DNA of 64,000 nucleotides, from assembly GCF_018127925.1 (NCBI RefSeq), contig NZ_CP072348.1:1346001-1410000 (forward strand). The letters run 5' to 3'. A model generated the notes under the pieces. The model ran no database searches, had not been told where the DNA came from, and saw nothing but the letters and a program-made list of their open reading frames with translations. The position numbers and the translations under genes are program-made. Source of the stretch: Prevotella melaninogenica. GTDB taxonomy: Bacteria; Bacteroidota; Bacteroidia; Bacteroidales; Bacteroidaceae. Positions 26,682 to 35,682 of this stretch are shown here, in pieces (within the stretch, counting starts at the first letter, position 1; the number at the start of each line of letters is the position of its first letter).

Positions 26682-27497
26682 ATGTCAAGAACAAATTTTG
26701 ACCAGTTATTGGAGGCAGGATGTCACTTTGGCCACCTCCGTCGCAAGTGGAACCCAGCTATGGCTCCTTACATCTTCATGGAGCGCAATGGTATCCACAT
26801 CATCGATCTTCACAAGACTGTAGCTAAGATTGACGAGGCTGCAGAAGCACTCAAGGGTATTGCCAAGAGTGGTAAGAAGATTCTGTTCGTCGCTACTAAA
26901 AAACAAGCTAAGGAAGTTGTAGCTGAGAAGGCTGCAGCTGTTAACATGCCATACGTAAACGAGCGTTGGGCTGGCGGTATGCTGACCAACTTCCCAACTA
27001 TCCGTAAGGCTGTGAAGAAAATGACGAACATCGACAAGTTGATGAACGACGGAACATTCTCTAACCTCTCTAAGCGTGAGCTTTTGCAGATTTCACGTCA
27101 GCGCGCTAAGCTCGAGAAGAACCTCGGTTCTATCTCTGACTTGACTCGTTTGCCATCTGCACTCTTCGTTGTAGACGTAATGAAGGAGCACATCGCTGTT
27201 AAGGAGGCTAACCGTCTCGGTATTCCTGTATTCGGTATCGTTGATACCAACTCTGATCCAAAGAACATCGACTATATCATTCCTGCTAATGATGATGCTA
27301 AGGATTCAGTAGAGGCAATCCTCGCTGCTTGCTGCGGTGCTATCGCAGAGGGTCTTGAGGAGCGTAAGGCTGAGAAGGCTGACGAGAAGGCTGCTGCAGA
27401 GCAGGCTGAAGAGGCTGCTGAGGCAAAGCCAAAGCGTGCTGCTCGTAAGACAGAAGAGGCTCCAAAGGCAGAGAACGAGGCACCAGTTGCTGAGTAA
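26682..27497 (+). CDS. rpsB: 30S ribosomal protein S2 (uS2)
   Basis: 271 residues from the ATG at 26682. This start is chosen because the family begins MSRTNFDQLLEAGCHFGHLRRKWNP and an A-rich leader (AAAACAAACAAA) precedes it; the frame is open further upstream to 26604 but without family similarity. GTKKQA-type and RLGIPVFGIVDTNSDP segments are conserved. The last 40 residues are an Ala/Glu/Lys-rich tail (AEKADEKAAAEQAEEAAEAK), common in this phylum. It is followed by tsf. Confidence 0.97.
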   Translation: MSRTNFDQLLEAGCHFGHLRRKWNPAMAPYIFMERNGIHIIDLHKTVAKIDEAAEALKGIAKSGKKILFVATKKQAKEVVAEKAAAVNMPYVNERWAGGMLTNFPTIRKAVKKMTNIDKLMNDGTFSNLSKRELLQISRQRAKLEKNLGSISDLTRLPSALFVVDVMKEHIAVKEANRLGIPVFGIVDTNSDPKNIDYIIPANDDAKDSVEAILAACCGAIAEGLEERKAEKADEKAAAEQAEEAAEAKPKRAARKTEEAPKAENEAPVAE

Positions 27498-27511
27498 TTA
27501 AAAGAAACATA

Positions 27512-27588
27512 GTGGGCGCTGGTGAGTGCTAATGAGCTTCTATATTATTTATAATACTTGAAGTTTATTATCCCTCATCAACGCCCAC
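27512..27588. other. Long inverted repeat between rpsB and tsf
   Basis: GTGGGCGCTGGTGAG (27512-27526) pairs with CTCATCAACGCCCAC (27574-27588): 13 Watson-Crick pairs, one G-U and one mismatch, with a 47-nt AU-rich loop. No T-tract follows, so it is not a usual terminator. It may set the rpsB:tsf ratio by partial attenuation or serve as a processing site. Confidence 0.6.
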
Positions 27589-27622
27589 AATATTTAATAA
27601 TATTAGAAAGGAAAACAAAAAA

Positions 27623-28621
27623 ATGGCTGTATCTATTGAAGATATCAAGAAGCTCCGCGCTATGACTGGCGCAGGTCTGGCTGACGTAAAGAAGGCACTC
27701 ACAGAGGCTGAAGGCGATTATGAAAAGGCAAAGGAATTGATTCGTGAGCGTGGTTTGGCTATCGCTGCTAAGCGTTCTGACCGTGAGACATCAAACGGTT
27801 GTGTACTCGTTAAGCAGGTAGACGGCTTTGCTGCTATGGTTGCTATCAAGTGTGAGACAGACTTCGTTGCTAACGGTCAGGACTTCATCGCCCTCGTTCA
27901 GGAGATTCTGGACGCTGCTGTTGCTAACAAGTGTAAGAGTCTTGATGAAATTAAGGCACTTAAGCTCGCTAATGGCGAGGATGCTGCTACTGCTGTTCAG
28001 CACCGTTCAGGTGTTACTGGTGAGAAGATGGAGCTCGACGGCTACAACTTCCTTGAGGGTGAGAACATCTCTGTTTATGACCACATGAACAAGCACACTC
28101 TCGCAACTATCGTTCAGCTCAATGAGAACAATGAGGATGCTGGTCACAAGGTAGCTATGCAGGTTGCAGCTATGAAGCCTGTAGCTCTTGACGAGGCATC
28201 TATTCCACAGTCTGTTAAGGACGAGGAGTCCAAGGTTGCTGTTGAGAAGACTAAGGAAGAGCAGATTGAGAAGGCTGTTGTTGCTGCTATCAAGAAGGCA
28301 GGTATCAACGCTAACCTCGTTGACAGTGAAGACCATATCGAGTCTAACATCAAGAAGGGTTGGTTGACACGTGAGGAGGCTGACAAGGCTATCGAGATTC
28401 GCAACACTGTTGCTGCTGAGAAGGCTGCAAACCTCAACGAGGATATGATTCAGAACATCGCTAAGGGTCGTCTGAACAAGTTCTTCAAGGAGAACTGTCT
28501 CGTTGATCAAGAGTTCCAGTTTGGTGATGGTGACAAGCAGAGCGTTAACGAGTGGCTTAAGGCTCAGAGCAAGGATCTTAAGATTGTTGCTTACAAGCGC
28601 TTCACTCTCTCTGCAGAGTAA
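27623..28621 (+). CDS. tsf: Translation elongation factor Ts
   Basis: 332 residues, the long Bacteroidota form. The UBA-like N-terminus IKKLRAMTGAGLADVKKAL (9-27) is followed by the core motif KCETDFVANGQDF that contacts EF-Tu (TDFVA). Two dimerisation subdomains follow and the protein ends KIVAYKRFTLSAE. It exchanges GDP for GTP on EF-Tu. It is 125 bp downstream of rpsB with a large inverted repeat between, and a strong terminator follows. Confidence 0.97.
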   Translation: MAVSIEDIKKLRAMTGAGLADVKKALTEAEGDYEKAKELIRERGLAIAAKRSDRETSNGCVLVKQVDGFAAMVAIKCETDFVANGQDFIALVQEILDAAVANKCKSLDEIKALKLANGEDAATAVQHRSGVTGEKMELDGYNFLEGENISVYDHMNKHTLATIVQLNENNEDAGHKVAMQVAAMKPVALDEASIPQSVKDEESKVAVEKTKEEQIEKAVVAAIKKAGINANLVDSEDHIESNIKKGWLTREEADKAIEIRNTVAAEKAANLNEDMIQNIAKGRLNKFFKENCLVDQEFQFGDGDKQSVNEWLKAQSKDLKIVAYKRFTLSAE

Positions 28622-28651
28622 TCACAGAGCTTCATTAGAAGAAAGATATGG

Positions 28652-28692
28652 GAGTTGCAGGATAGCCATTAGGCTCCTGCAACTCTCTTTTA
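28652..28692 (+). terminator. Intrinsic terminator of rpsB-tsf
   Basis: A perfect 11-bp stem GAGTTGCAGGA (28652-28662) / TCCTGCAACTC (28675-28685) has a 12-nt loop and is followed by TCTTTTATT. Confidence 0.85.
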
Positions 28693-28701
28693 TTAGAAGT
28701 T

Positions 28702-28738
28702 TGGGCTTATTAGGCTAATGGGACTAATAAGGCTAATA
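28702..28738. repeat. GGGCTTATTAG/CTAATAAGGC dispersed short repeat, copy A
   Basis: GGGCTTATTAGGCTAATGGG followed by ACTAATAAGGCTAAT; a close relative lies at 43660-43705. The unit is partly self-complementary and lies in an intergenic gap. Confidence 0.5.
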
Positions 28739-28758
28739 ATTTCCTAAAACTACCAACA

Positions 28759-29376
28759 ATGAAAATCTTTGCAGTCGGCATGAATTATGCCGAACATAAT
28801 AAATCGCTAAACGAAACGTTATCTAAAAAGGAAGGACCAATAATCTTCACTAAGGCAGATTCTGCCCTACTGAAAGATAAAAAGCCTTTCTTCATTCCCG
28901 ATGATTTGGGAACGATTGAATATGAAACGGAACTCGTGGTACGCATCTGCCGATTGGGAAAGACGATCTCTGAGCGTTTCGCCCATAGATACTACGATGC
29001 TGTGACAGTTGGTATTGACTTCACAGCGCGCGAATTACAACAAAAGCTAAGAGCACAAGGACTACCATGGGACCTCTGTAAAGGATTTGATGGTTCGGCA
29101 GCTTTAGGCGAATGGGTATCAAAGGATAAATTCCTTGATATACAACGACTCCGCTTCCACCTTGATATCAACGGACAGACGGTTCAGGAAGGATGTACAA
29201 CTGATATGCTATACAAAGTAGATGAAATCATCAGTTACATTAGTCGCTACTTCACCCTCAAGACTGGCGACATCATCTATACAGGCTGTCCATCAGGTTG
29301 TGGACCTGTACATATCAATGACCATCTGGAAGGATTCATTGAAGAGAGAAAGGTTCTCGACTTTAATTGCAAATAA
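28759..29376 (+). CDS. Fumarylacetoacetate hydrolase-family protein
   Basis: 205-residue single-domain FAH fold enzyme, the short form related to acylpyruvases and oxaloacetate decarboxylases. GMNYAEHNK at the N-terminus, the metal-binding acids in IEYETELVVRI (about 52-62), TVGIDFTARELQ with the third acid, WDLCKGFDGSA, and TGDIIYTGCPSGCGP near the C-terminus. It is a soluble cytoplasmic C-C bond hydrolase or decarboxylase; the exact substrate is not clear. It lies between the tsf terminator and porU. Confidence 0.85.
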   Translation: MKIFAVGMNYAEHNKSLNETLSKKEGPIIFTKADSALLKDKKPFFIPDDLGTIEYETELVVRICRLGKTISERFAHRYYDAVTVGIDFTARELQQKLRAQGLPWDLCKGFDGSAALGEWVSKDKFLDIQRLRFHLDINGQTVQEGCTTDMLYKVDEIISYISRYFTLKTGDIIYTGCPSGCGPVHINDHLEGFIEERKVLDFNCK

Positions 29377-29511
29377 GCTAAGGAGAGTAAACGAAAGATT
29401 TCTAAACGTTTATGACATAGATATCTATACTCTCCAATTAAGGAACTCAAATAATCAACCATACAGAGGGAATAACTGACAAAAAGACTAAAGGAGGAAT
29501 ACATCAATAAA

Positions 29512-32500
29512 ATGACGAAAGGAATCAATAAGCTGTTAATGAAACGTTCAGCAATACTCTGCTTCATACTTCTGTTGGGTTGTATAAAACTATCAGCTCA
29601 ACAGCAAAGATTTTTCAATCTAACTGTTCAAGATGTGACAATAGACTCGCTATTGCCACATTTCCACTATGCTATTCCTGTTGGGGAACAGTATGCTGAT
29701 TCTACCTACGATTTGGAGATACGCTACCCAGAGTTCATTGATATGAGCAAGGCTGACATTGAACGTTATAATACACTGACAAGTATTGTCCCACCAACAT
29801 TACCAGAGATACATCAGCAGATGACAGTGGAACGCAAGTGTGGTGTATTAGAGATATCTCTAACACCAATCGTTCAGCGCAATGGAAAGAAGCAGTTCCT
29901 CGTCAGTTTCATGATAGCCCTTACGTCTCGTCCTAAGAAGACAACGACAAAAAAGAATAAAGGTATTGAAACCCGTGCAGGAGCTGTATCAGCATCTGCT
30001 GCTGCAAATCGATATGCAGAACATTCCGTTCTTGCCAGCGGAAAGTGGGCAAAAATACGTGTTCCTGCTAATGGTGTCTATCAGTTAACCAATGATCTAA
30101 TCCGTCGTGCGGGCTTCTCTAACATTGACAAAGTCAAAATCTATGGCTATGGTGGAAACTTGCAGAAGGAGGTTCTTACAGCCGATGACATCACTTCATT
30201 TGATGATTTAAAAGAGGTGCCAACCTATAATAGTAATGGTAGACGACTCTTCTATGCTCGCGGTCCTGTTAGTTGGGAAAGCAACACATCGATAAAGAGA
30301 ATCCGCAACCCTTATTCTAACTATGGTTATTACTTCCTGACAGAAGACAACAACAGTGCTCCTGAAACTGTTTCAGATAGCACAACCTTCCTCAATAGCT
30401 TCTATCCATCAACTGATGACTATCACAGTCTGCATGAAGTGGATAATTTCAGTTGGTATCATGGAGGACGAAACCTCTTTGAAGAAACTCCATTAAAACT
30501 GAACGAAGGTAAAGTATTCACCTTGACAAACAAAGCACGTGCTACAAGTGCAAAACTAACGGTAGCCGTAACAACAGGTACCTATGCTTCGATTGTTAAG
30601 GTAGAAGCAAATGGTCAGCGTCTTGGCGACATTAGAATCACACCTCAAGAATCTTTCGATAAAGGCTATGAAGAGGTTAGAACTTATACGCTCAACACCC
30701 TCCATGCTGTTGACAGCATCAAACTGACGACTATATCAGGTGGTCCAGCACGCCTTGACTACCTCATTATGACCTACCCAACCTCTGCTCCAGCACCTTC
30801 TTTGAAGGCATCTTTCCCTGCTCCTGAATATGTTTACAACATAACCAACCAAGACCATCATGCTGACGAACCAGTCAACATGGTGATTATCATCCCTACA
30901 AGTCAGAAGTTATTAGCCCAGGCAGAACGCTTAGCCGACTTCCATCGTACACACGATAATATTTCTGTACGTATTGTTCCAGCAGACGAACTCTATAATG
31001 AATTCTCCAGTGGGACACCTGATGCAATGGCTTACCGCCGTTATATGAAGATGCTTTACGACCGTGCTACCAGTAACAATCTTCCACAGTCGCTCCTACT
31101 CTTTGGCGACTGCGTATGGGATAACCGTATGGTGACCAGTGCTTGTCGTAACCTTAATCCTGATGACTATCTTCTTGCCTACGAGAGTGAAAACTCATTC
31201 AGCGAGACCGACTGCTATGTCAATGATGGTTGGTTTACGTTGATGGATGATGGAGAAGGTGGAGACTTGTTAAGACGTGACAAAGAAGACCTTGGAGTTG
31301 GGCGCTTTCCTGTGACAGAGATATCAGATGCAAAGGTATTAGTTGATAAGACAATCGGCTATGCTGAGAACAAGAATGGCGGAAGTTGGGAGAATGTTAT
31401 CATGTTCATGGGTGATGATGGAAACAATAATCTCCACATGCACGATGTCAATGAGACCGTAGAAACCATTATGTCGACCTATCCTGACTATCAAGTAAAG
31501 AAGGTGATGTGGGATGCTTACACTCGTGTATCGTCAGCAACCGGTAACACCTACCCTGAGGTAAGTGCTCTTATCAAGCAGCAACAGGCACAAGGTGCAC
31601 TTATCATGGACTATGCTGGTCACGGAAAGGAAGACCAAATCTCTCATGAAGCAGTACTCCGCCTCAACGACTTTGCCAACTTTACCAACACTAATCTACC
31701 GCTTTGGATTACTGCCAGTTGTGATATCATGCCATATGACGGTACTATTCCAACTATCGGTGAAGCAGCCATGTTAAACAAGAAGGGTGGCTCTGTTGCT
31801 TTCTGGGGTACCACTCGTACGGTATATGCTTACTATAACAAGGCAATCAATACCGCCTTCCTTAAGCATGTGCTTAGCTTTACAAATGGTAAACCAACCA
31901 CCTTGGGCGAAGCACAGCGTTTGGCTAAATGTGAGTTGATTAATTCTAACAGCGACCTCACACCAAATAAACTGCAATATGCTTTATTAGGCGACCCAGC
32001 ACTCGCATTGAACCTCCCTACATTAGAGGTAAAAGTGGAGGCTATCAATGGACAAACGCCAAGTACAACAGGTTCTGTTGTACTCAAAGGTGGCTCCGTT
32101 GTAACCGTCAAAGGTTACATAGCAAAGAATGGTAGTAAGCAAGGTGACTTCAAGGGACTACTCACTGCTACCGTACGTGACACAAAAGAACTTATTACAT
32201 GTAAGAAGCAAGAAGACACGTCCGCAAGTGCGTTCCAATATTACGATCGACAGAAAGTGCTCTACAATGGTACAGACAGTATCAAGAATGGTGAGTTTAC
32301 ATTCACCTTCGCCGTACCACGTGACATCAACTATGCAGCAGGAACAGGCTTGATGAATCTATCTGCCATTAACGACAGCCACACCCTCATGGCACAAGGA
32401 CATGAAGAGGGCTTCACGATTGATGGTTCAGAGATTGTATACAACGACTCTATTGGTCCATCAATCTATGCTTATCTCAATTCTTCTTCATTTGTCAATG

Positions 32501-33111
32501 GTGGTGAGGTCAATAGTACTCCTTACTTCTTTGCACAGATAACGGATAAAGATGGTATCAACGCTTCTGGTAATGGTATCGGACATAACATGCAGCTGAC
32601 CATCGACGGCAAGTTGACGCAGACCTATATTCTGAATGATAACTTCCGATATGACTTCGGTAGCTATACATCAGGAACAACAGGCTTTAGTCTGCCAGAG
32701 CTTTCTGAGGGACCACACACTCTGCAGTTCCGTGCGTGGGACATACAGAACAACCCTTCAACCGTTACATTACAGTTCAAGGTTGTAAAAGGACTGGCAC
32801 CAGAAATCTATAGTGTCAATGCCTCTAAGAATCCTGCCACGACAGAGACGACATTCATTGTTACGCACAACTATATTGGTTCAGATGTCGATGTTGACAT
32901 AGAAGTATTCGATATGAGCGGCCGCCTCCTATGGCACCGCAGTGAGACTGGTGTTGCATCGGGCAATGCCATTACAGCCAACTGGGACCTTACCGTTGAG
33001 AATGGGGCAAAACTCCAAACAGGTGTTTACCTCTATCGAGTACGCCTCAGTAGCAATGGTGCTACAAAGGTGTCGAAAGCTAAGAAACTAATTATATTAG
33101 ACAATAAATAA
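29512..33111 (+). CDS. porU: Type IX secretion system sortase PorU
   Basis: 1199-residue outer-membrane cysteine peptidase that cuts the C-terminal sorting domain of secreted proteins and links them to lipopolysaccharide. A signal peptide ends at KLSAQ (30); an ATG at 29539 is an alternative start. The gingipain-like C25 domain covers about 440-830, with MDYAGHGKED (His704) and WITASCDIMP (Cys737). Their spacing of 33 equals the one I recall for P. gingivalis PorU (His657/Cys690). The last 100 residues are a FlgD-like Ig domain ending GVYLYRVRLSS. It is followed by its partner porV after 60 bp. Confidence 0.93.
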   Translation: MTKGINKLLMKRSAILCFILLLGCIKLSAQQQRFFNLTVQDVTIDSLLPHFHYAIPVGEQYADSTYDLEIRYPEFIDMSKADIERYNTLTSIVPPTLPEIHQQMTVERKCGVLEISLTPIVQRNGKKQFLVSFMIALTSRPKKTTTKKNKGIETRAGAVSASAAANRYAEHSVLASGKWAKIRVPANGVYQLTNDLIRRAGFSNIDKVKIYGYGGNLQKEVLTADDITSFDDLKEVPTYNSNGRRLFYARGPVSWESNTSIKRIRNPYSNYGYYFLTEDNNSAPETVSDSTTFLNSFYPSTDDYHSLHEVDNFSWYHGGRNLFEETPLKLNEGKVFTLTNKARATSAKLTVAVTTGTYASIVKVEANGQRLGDIRITPQESFDKGYEEVRTYTLNTLHAVDSIKLTTISGGPARLDYLIMTYPTSAPAPSLKASFPAPEYVYNITNQDHHADEPVNMVIIIPTSQKLLAQAERLADFHRTHDNISVRIVPADELYNEFSSGTPDAMAYRRYMKMLYDRATSNNLPQSLLLFGDCVWDNRMVTSACRNLNPDDYLLAYESENSFSETDCYVNDGWFTLMDDGEGGDLLRRDKEDLGVGRFPVTEISDAKVLVDKTIGYAENKNGGSWENVIMFMGDDGNNNLHMHDVNETVETIMSTYPDYQVKKVMWDAYTRVSSATGNTYPEVSALIKQQQAQGALIMDYAGHGKEDQISHEAVLRLNDFANFTNTNLPLWITASCDIMPYDGTIPTIGEAAMLNKKGGSVAFWGTTRTVYAYYNKAINTAFLKHVLSFTNGKPTTLGEAQRLAKCELINSNSDLTPNKLQYALLGDPALALNLPTLEVKVEAINGQTPSTTGSVVLKGGSVVTVKGYIAKNGSKQGDFKGLLTATVRDTKELITCKKQEDTSASAFQYYDRQKVLYNGTDSIKNGEFTFTFAVPRDINYAAGTGLMNLSAINDSHTLMAQGHEEGFTIDGSEIVYNDSIGPSIYAYLNSSSFVNGGEVNSTPYFFAQITDKDGINASGNGIGHNMQLTIDGKLTQTYILNDNFRYDFGSYTSGTTGFSLPELSEGPHTLQFRAWDIQNNPSTVTLQFKVVKGLAPEIYSVNASKNPATTETTFIVTHNYIGSDVDVDIEVFDMSGRLLWHRSETGVASGNAITANWDLTVENGAKLQTGVYLYRVRLSSNGATKVSKAKKLIILDNK

Positions 33112-33171
33112 CAGAAGAAGAACGTTTCAATCCATATAGAAACAATTAACAAGCAATCCAATTCAAATAGA

Positions 33172-34338
33172 ATGATTAATAAGCTTCGTATAGCCATCCT
33201 CTCACTGACGGTATTTGCCTCATCTACCGTTTTCGCTCAGGATAAGAAAGACATTTTTAATCCAGTCAACACATCTGTTACCTCACAGACTATTGCTCCT
33301 GATGCACGTGCTGCAGGTATGGGTGATGTTGGTGCTGCTACCGACCCAGATGTGAATTCACAGTATTGGAACCCAGCAAAATATCCTTTTAATATTTCTC
33401 GTGCTGGTGTTTCCCTAAACTACACTCCTTGGCTTCGCCAGTTGGTGAGTGATATCGACTTGGCTTATCTTGCTGGTTACTATCGTATCGGTGATTACAG
33501 TGCAGTCTCAGCTTCTATGCGCTACTTCTCTTTGGGTGAAGTACAGATGACTGACGGATCTAACATGACCATTAACCCTTATGAGATGTCAATGGACGTA
33601 GCCTACTCTCTGATGTTGAGTGAGCATTTCTCATTAGGTGCAGCTGTACGTTGGATATACTCAGACCTTACCTATAATTATACAGATGATACCGCACCAG
33701 GTTCTGCCTTTGCAGCCGACTTGTCTTGCTATTATCAGAACTATATCAATATCGGTGAGCGTGAGTGCCAGTTGGGTTTAGGTATGAATATCTCTAACAT
33801 TGGTTCAAAGATTACCTTCGGTGGTGATAATCGCTCTGAATTCATCCCAACCAACCTTCGTTTAGGTGCTTCTTTGATGATTCCTATCGATGAATTCAAC
33901 CGTTTTACAATTGCTGCTGACGCGAATAAGTTGTTAGTTCCTACCTATCCAAAGCGCAAAGCTGATGAAACACAAGTAGACTATGATAACCGTCTTCAGA
34001 AGGAATACTATGACGTATCTTCTATCTCTGGTATCTTCAAGAGTTTCGGTGATGCACCTAATGGTGCTTCTGAAGAGTTACAGGAGATTCAGTGGAGCTT
34101 AGGTGCAGAATATACTTATAATGATAAGTTCTCACTCCGTGCTGGTTACCACCACGAAAGCGAGAACAAAGGTAACCGCAAGTACTTCACTGTCGGTGCA
34201 GGCTTCAAGATGAATGTCTTCTCACTGGATGCCGGATATGTTATTGCAACAGCTAAGAACAACCCACTTGATCAGACCCTCCGTTTCTCTTTATCATTTG
34301 ACATGGATGGTATAAAAGATTTGTTTAAGAGGAGGTAA
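33172..34338 (+). CDS. porV: Type IX secretion outer-membrane shuttle protein PorV (LptO)
   Basis: 388-residue outer-membrane beta-barrel of the FadL-like group. The signal peptide ends at TVFAQ (about 23). The conserved N-terminal stretch PDARAAGMGDVGAATDPDVNSQYWNPAKY (42-70) marks PorV. It carries cargo from the secretion pore to PorU in the attachment complex. The porU-porV-ispF order is that seen in related species. Alternating hydrophobic strands end in LRFSLSFDMDG. Intact. Confidence 0.93.
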   Translation: MINKLRIAILSLTVFASSTVFAQDKKDIFNPVNTSVTSQTIAPDARAAGMGDVGAATDPDVNSQYWNPAKYPFNISRAGVSLNYTPWLRQLVSDIDLAYLAGYYRIGDYSAVSASMRYFSLGEVQMTDGSNMTINPYEMSMDVAYSLMLSEHFSLGAAVRWIYSDLTYNYTDDTAPGSAFAADLSCYYQNYINIGERECQLGLGMNISNIGSKITFGGDNRSEFIPTNLRLGASLMIPIDEFNRFTIAADANKLLVPTYPKRKADETQVDYDNRLQKEYYDVSSISGIFKSFGDAPNGASEELQEIQWSLGAEYTYNDKFSLRAGYHHESENKGNRKYFTVGAGFKMNVFSLDAGYVIATAKNNPLDQTLRFSLSFDMDGIKDLFKRR

Positions 34339-34339
34339 A

Positions 34340-34374
34340 GACCTCCCCCAGCCCCTCCAAAGGAGGGGAGAACC
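34340..34374. repeat. Short GC-rich palindrome (CCCCTCC-AAA-GGAGGGG)
   Basis: A perfect 7-bp hairpin at 34352-34368 lies right after porV, preceded by ACCTCCCCCAG. A close relative with an 8-bp stem follows the helicase gene at 62286-62304. No T-tract follows; probably a dispersed palindromic repeat rather than a classic terminator. Confidence 0.6.
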
Positions 34375-34528
34375 TTATGGGAAACTATTAGAACAGACTT
34401 AGTTATCCGCTTCTTATCTTATTCATTAATTATTTAGCATTAACTCTCAACTAACCTTCTGCTTATCTTTTAGTAAAGATATTCCCCTCATTTGCAGGGT
34501 ATTAAGAAGGTTCTCCTTATATAAGAAT

Positions 34529-35032
34529 ATGACCAATTCTACCCTATCCATCCCATCTTTCCGTGTCGGAATGGGATACGACGTACACAAACTCGTTGAA
34601 GGACGCGACCTATATTTAGGTGGTATCAAAATTGAGCATACCCTCGGACTCCTTGGACATAGTGATGCTGACGTACTCATTCATGCTATCTGCGATGCCC
34701 TACTCGGTGCTGCTAATATGCGTGATATCGGTTATCATTTCCCCGACACCTCTGCTGATACGCTCGATATGGACTCAAAGGTCATTCTTCGCAAGACCAT
34801 TGACCTCTTAGCAACAAAGGGTTATCGAGTAGGAAACATCGATGCTACGGTATGTGCCGAGCGTCCAAAGATAAACCCACATATCCCTGCTATGTGCAAA
34901 TGTCTGTCTAATATCATCGGTTGTGACATCGATGCCATATCTATCAAGGCTACCACTTCCGAACGCATGGGCTTCGTTGGCCGTGAAGATGGTATGGCTG
35001 CATACGCAGTTTGTATGATCGTGAAGGCATGA
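34529..35032 (+). CDS. ispF: 2-C-methyl-D-erythritol 2,4-cyclodiphosphate synthase
   Basis: 167-residue trimeric enzyme of the non-mevalonate isoprenoid pathway; it cyclises CDP-methylerythritol phosphate and releases CMP. MGYDVHKL (Asp and His of the zinc site), LGLLGHSDADVLIHAICDALLGA (third His) and the C-terminal TSERMGFVGREDGMAAYAV are all present. It is a few residues longer than usual at the N-terminus (MTNSTLSIPSFRVG). A terminator lies 100 bp downstream. Confidence 0.95.
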   Translation: MTNSTLSIPSFRVGMGYDVHKLVEGRDLYLGGIKIEHTLGLLGHSDADVLIHAICDALLGAANMRDIGYHFPDTSADTLDMDSKVILRKTIDLLATKGYRVGNIDATVCAERPKINPHIPAMCKCLSNIIGCDIDAISIKATTSERMGFVGREDGMAAYAVCMIVKA

Positions 35033-35130
35033 GATAATTGAAGCATAGTATTTTAGCATTATCCTCATCCTATAGGAAAAGACATAAACACCTAATCATA
35101 CTATCATCTCTCATTGATAATAAAGACTAA

Positions 35131-35168
35131 AGGCTGAAATCCTTCATTGGGTTTCAGCCTTTTTTTTA
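35131..35168 (+). terminator. Intrinsic terminator of the porV-ispF side
   Basis: AGGCTGAAATCC (35131-35142) pairs with GGGTTTCAGCCT (35149-35160), one mismatch, 6-nt loop, followed by eight T. Confidence 0.88.
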
Positions 35169-35250
35169 AAAAACCCAAATCAATCAAGATAGAGCTTTTT
35201 ACTTCTAATTATAACGGCTTTTTTTTATTATAACACCCTTTTCTATTATG

Positions 35251-35316
35251 ATGCGGGTGCCCAGCACATATGGTGCGGATGGTAAACACCAATGGTGCGA
35301 ACGCCTCGCACCAGAC
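35251..35316. repeat. 22-nt repeat array, locus 3 (diverged)
   Basis: Three 22-nt units at 35251, 35273 and 35295 (the second begins GTGCGGATGG, the third GTGCGAACGCCTCGCACC). It keeps the 22-nt step but has more substitutions than the other arrays. It lies between convergent genes. Confidence 0.6.
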
Positions 35317-35581
35317 GAAACGTTAATATGATAGAGGCAATTCATACTTAGATCTAAGAGCATTATATACACAAGTTCGGAATAAGAAAAAGCTTGTAAA
35401 AGTGTAGAGACAACCATTGACCAAGCGTACTGGGGATACTAACAGCTTTAGAGGTTTGTGTATGACGTGTAAAAACATGAAATAAAAGTTGCTGTCACTC
35501 CTGTCACTCCAATAACTCTTGCATATGATTACTTAACAAGAGGTTACGAGAAGTGTTAAAAGTGACAGCAAACTAAATAAA

Positions 35582-35634
35582 AAAGAAATTAGGTTATTGA
35601 GATAGAGATTCTATATCAATAACCTAATTTCTTT
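35582..35634 (-). terminator. Very strong hairpin terminator of the thioredoxin-fold gene
   Basis: A perfect 19-bp stem (35582-35600 with 35616-35634) has a 15-nt loop in which ATAGA and TCTAT can pair further. On the minus strand it is followed by TTTTTTATTT. It lies about 50 bp beyond the stop of the gene at 35683. Confidence 0.8.
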
Positions 35635-35682
35635 ATGCCAAAGTATTCTCAGCTTAGCTCATAGAAGATTCATGTCTGATTC

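Noticed and set aside
28007-28510. 167-residue antisense frame inside tsf
   Set aside because: Leu/Ser-rich shadow of the tsf codons with no start signal; tsf is certain on the other strand.
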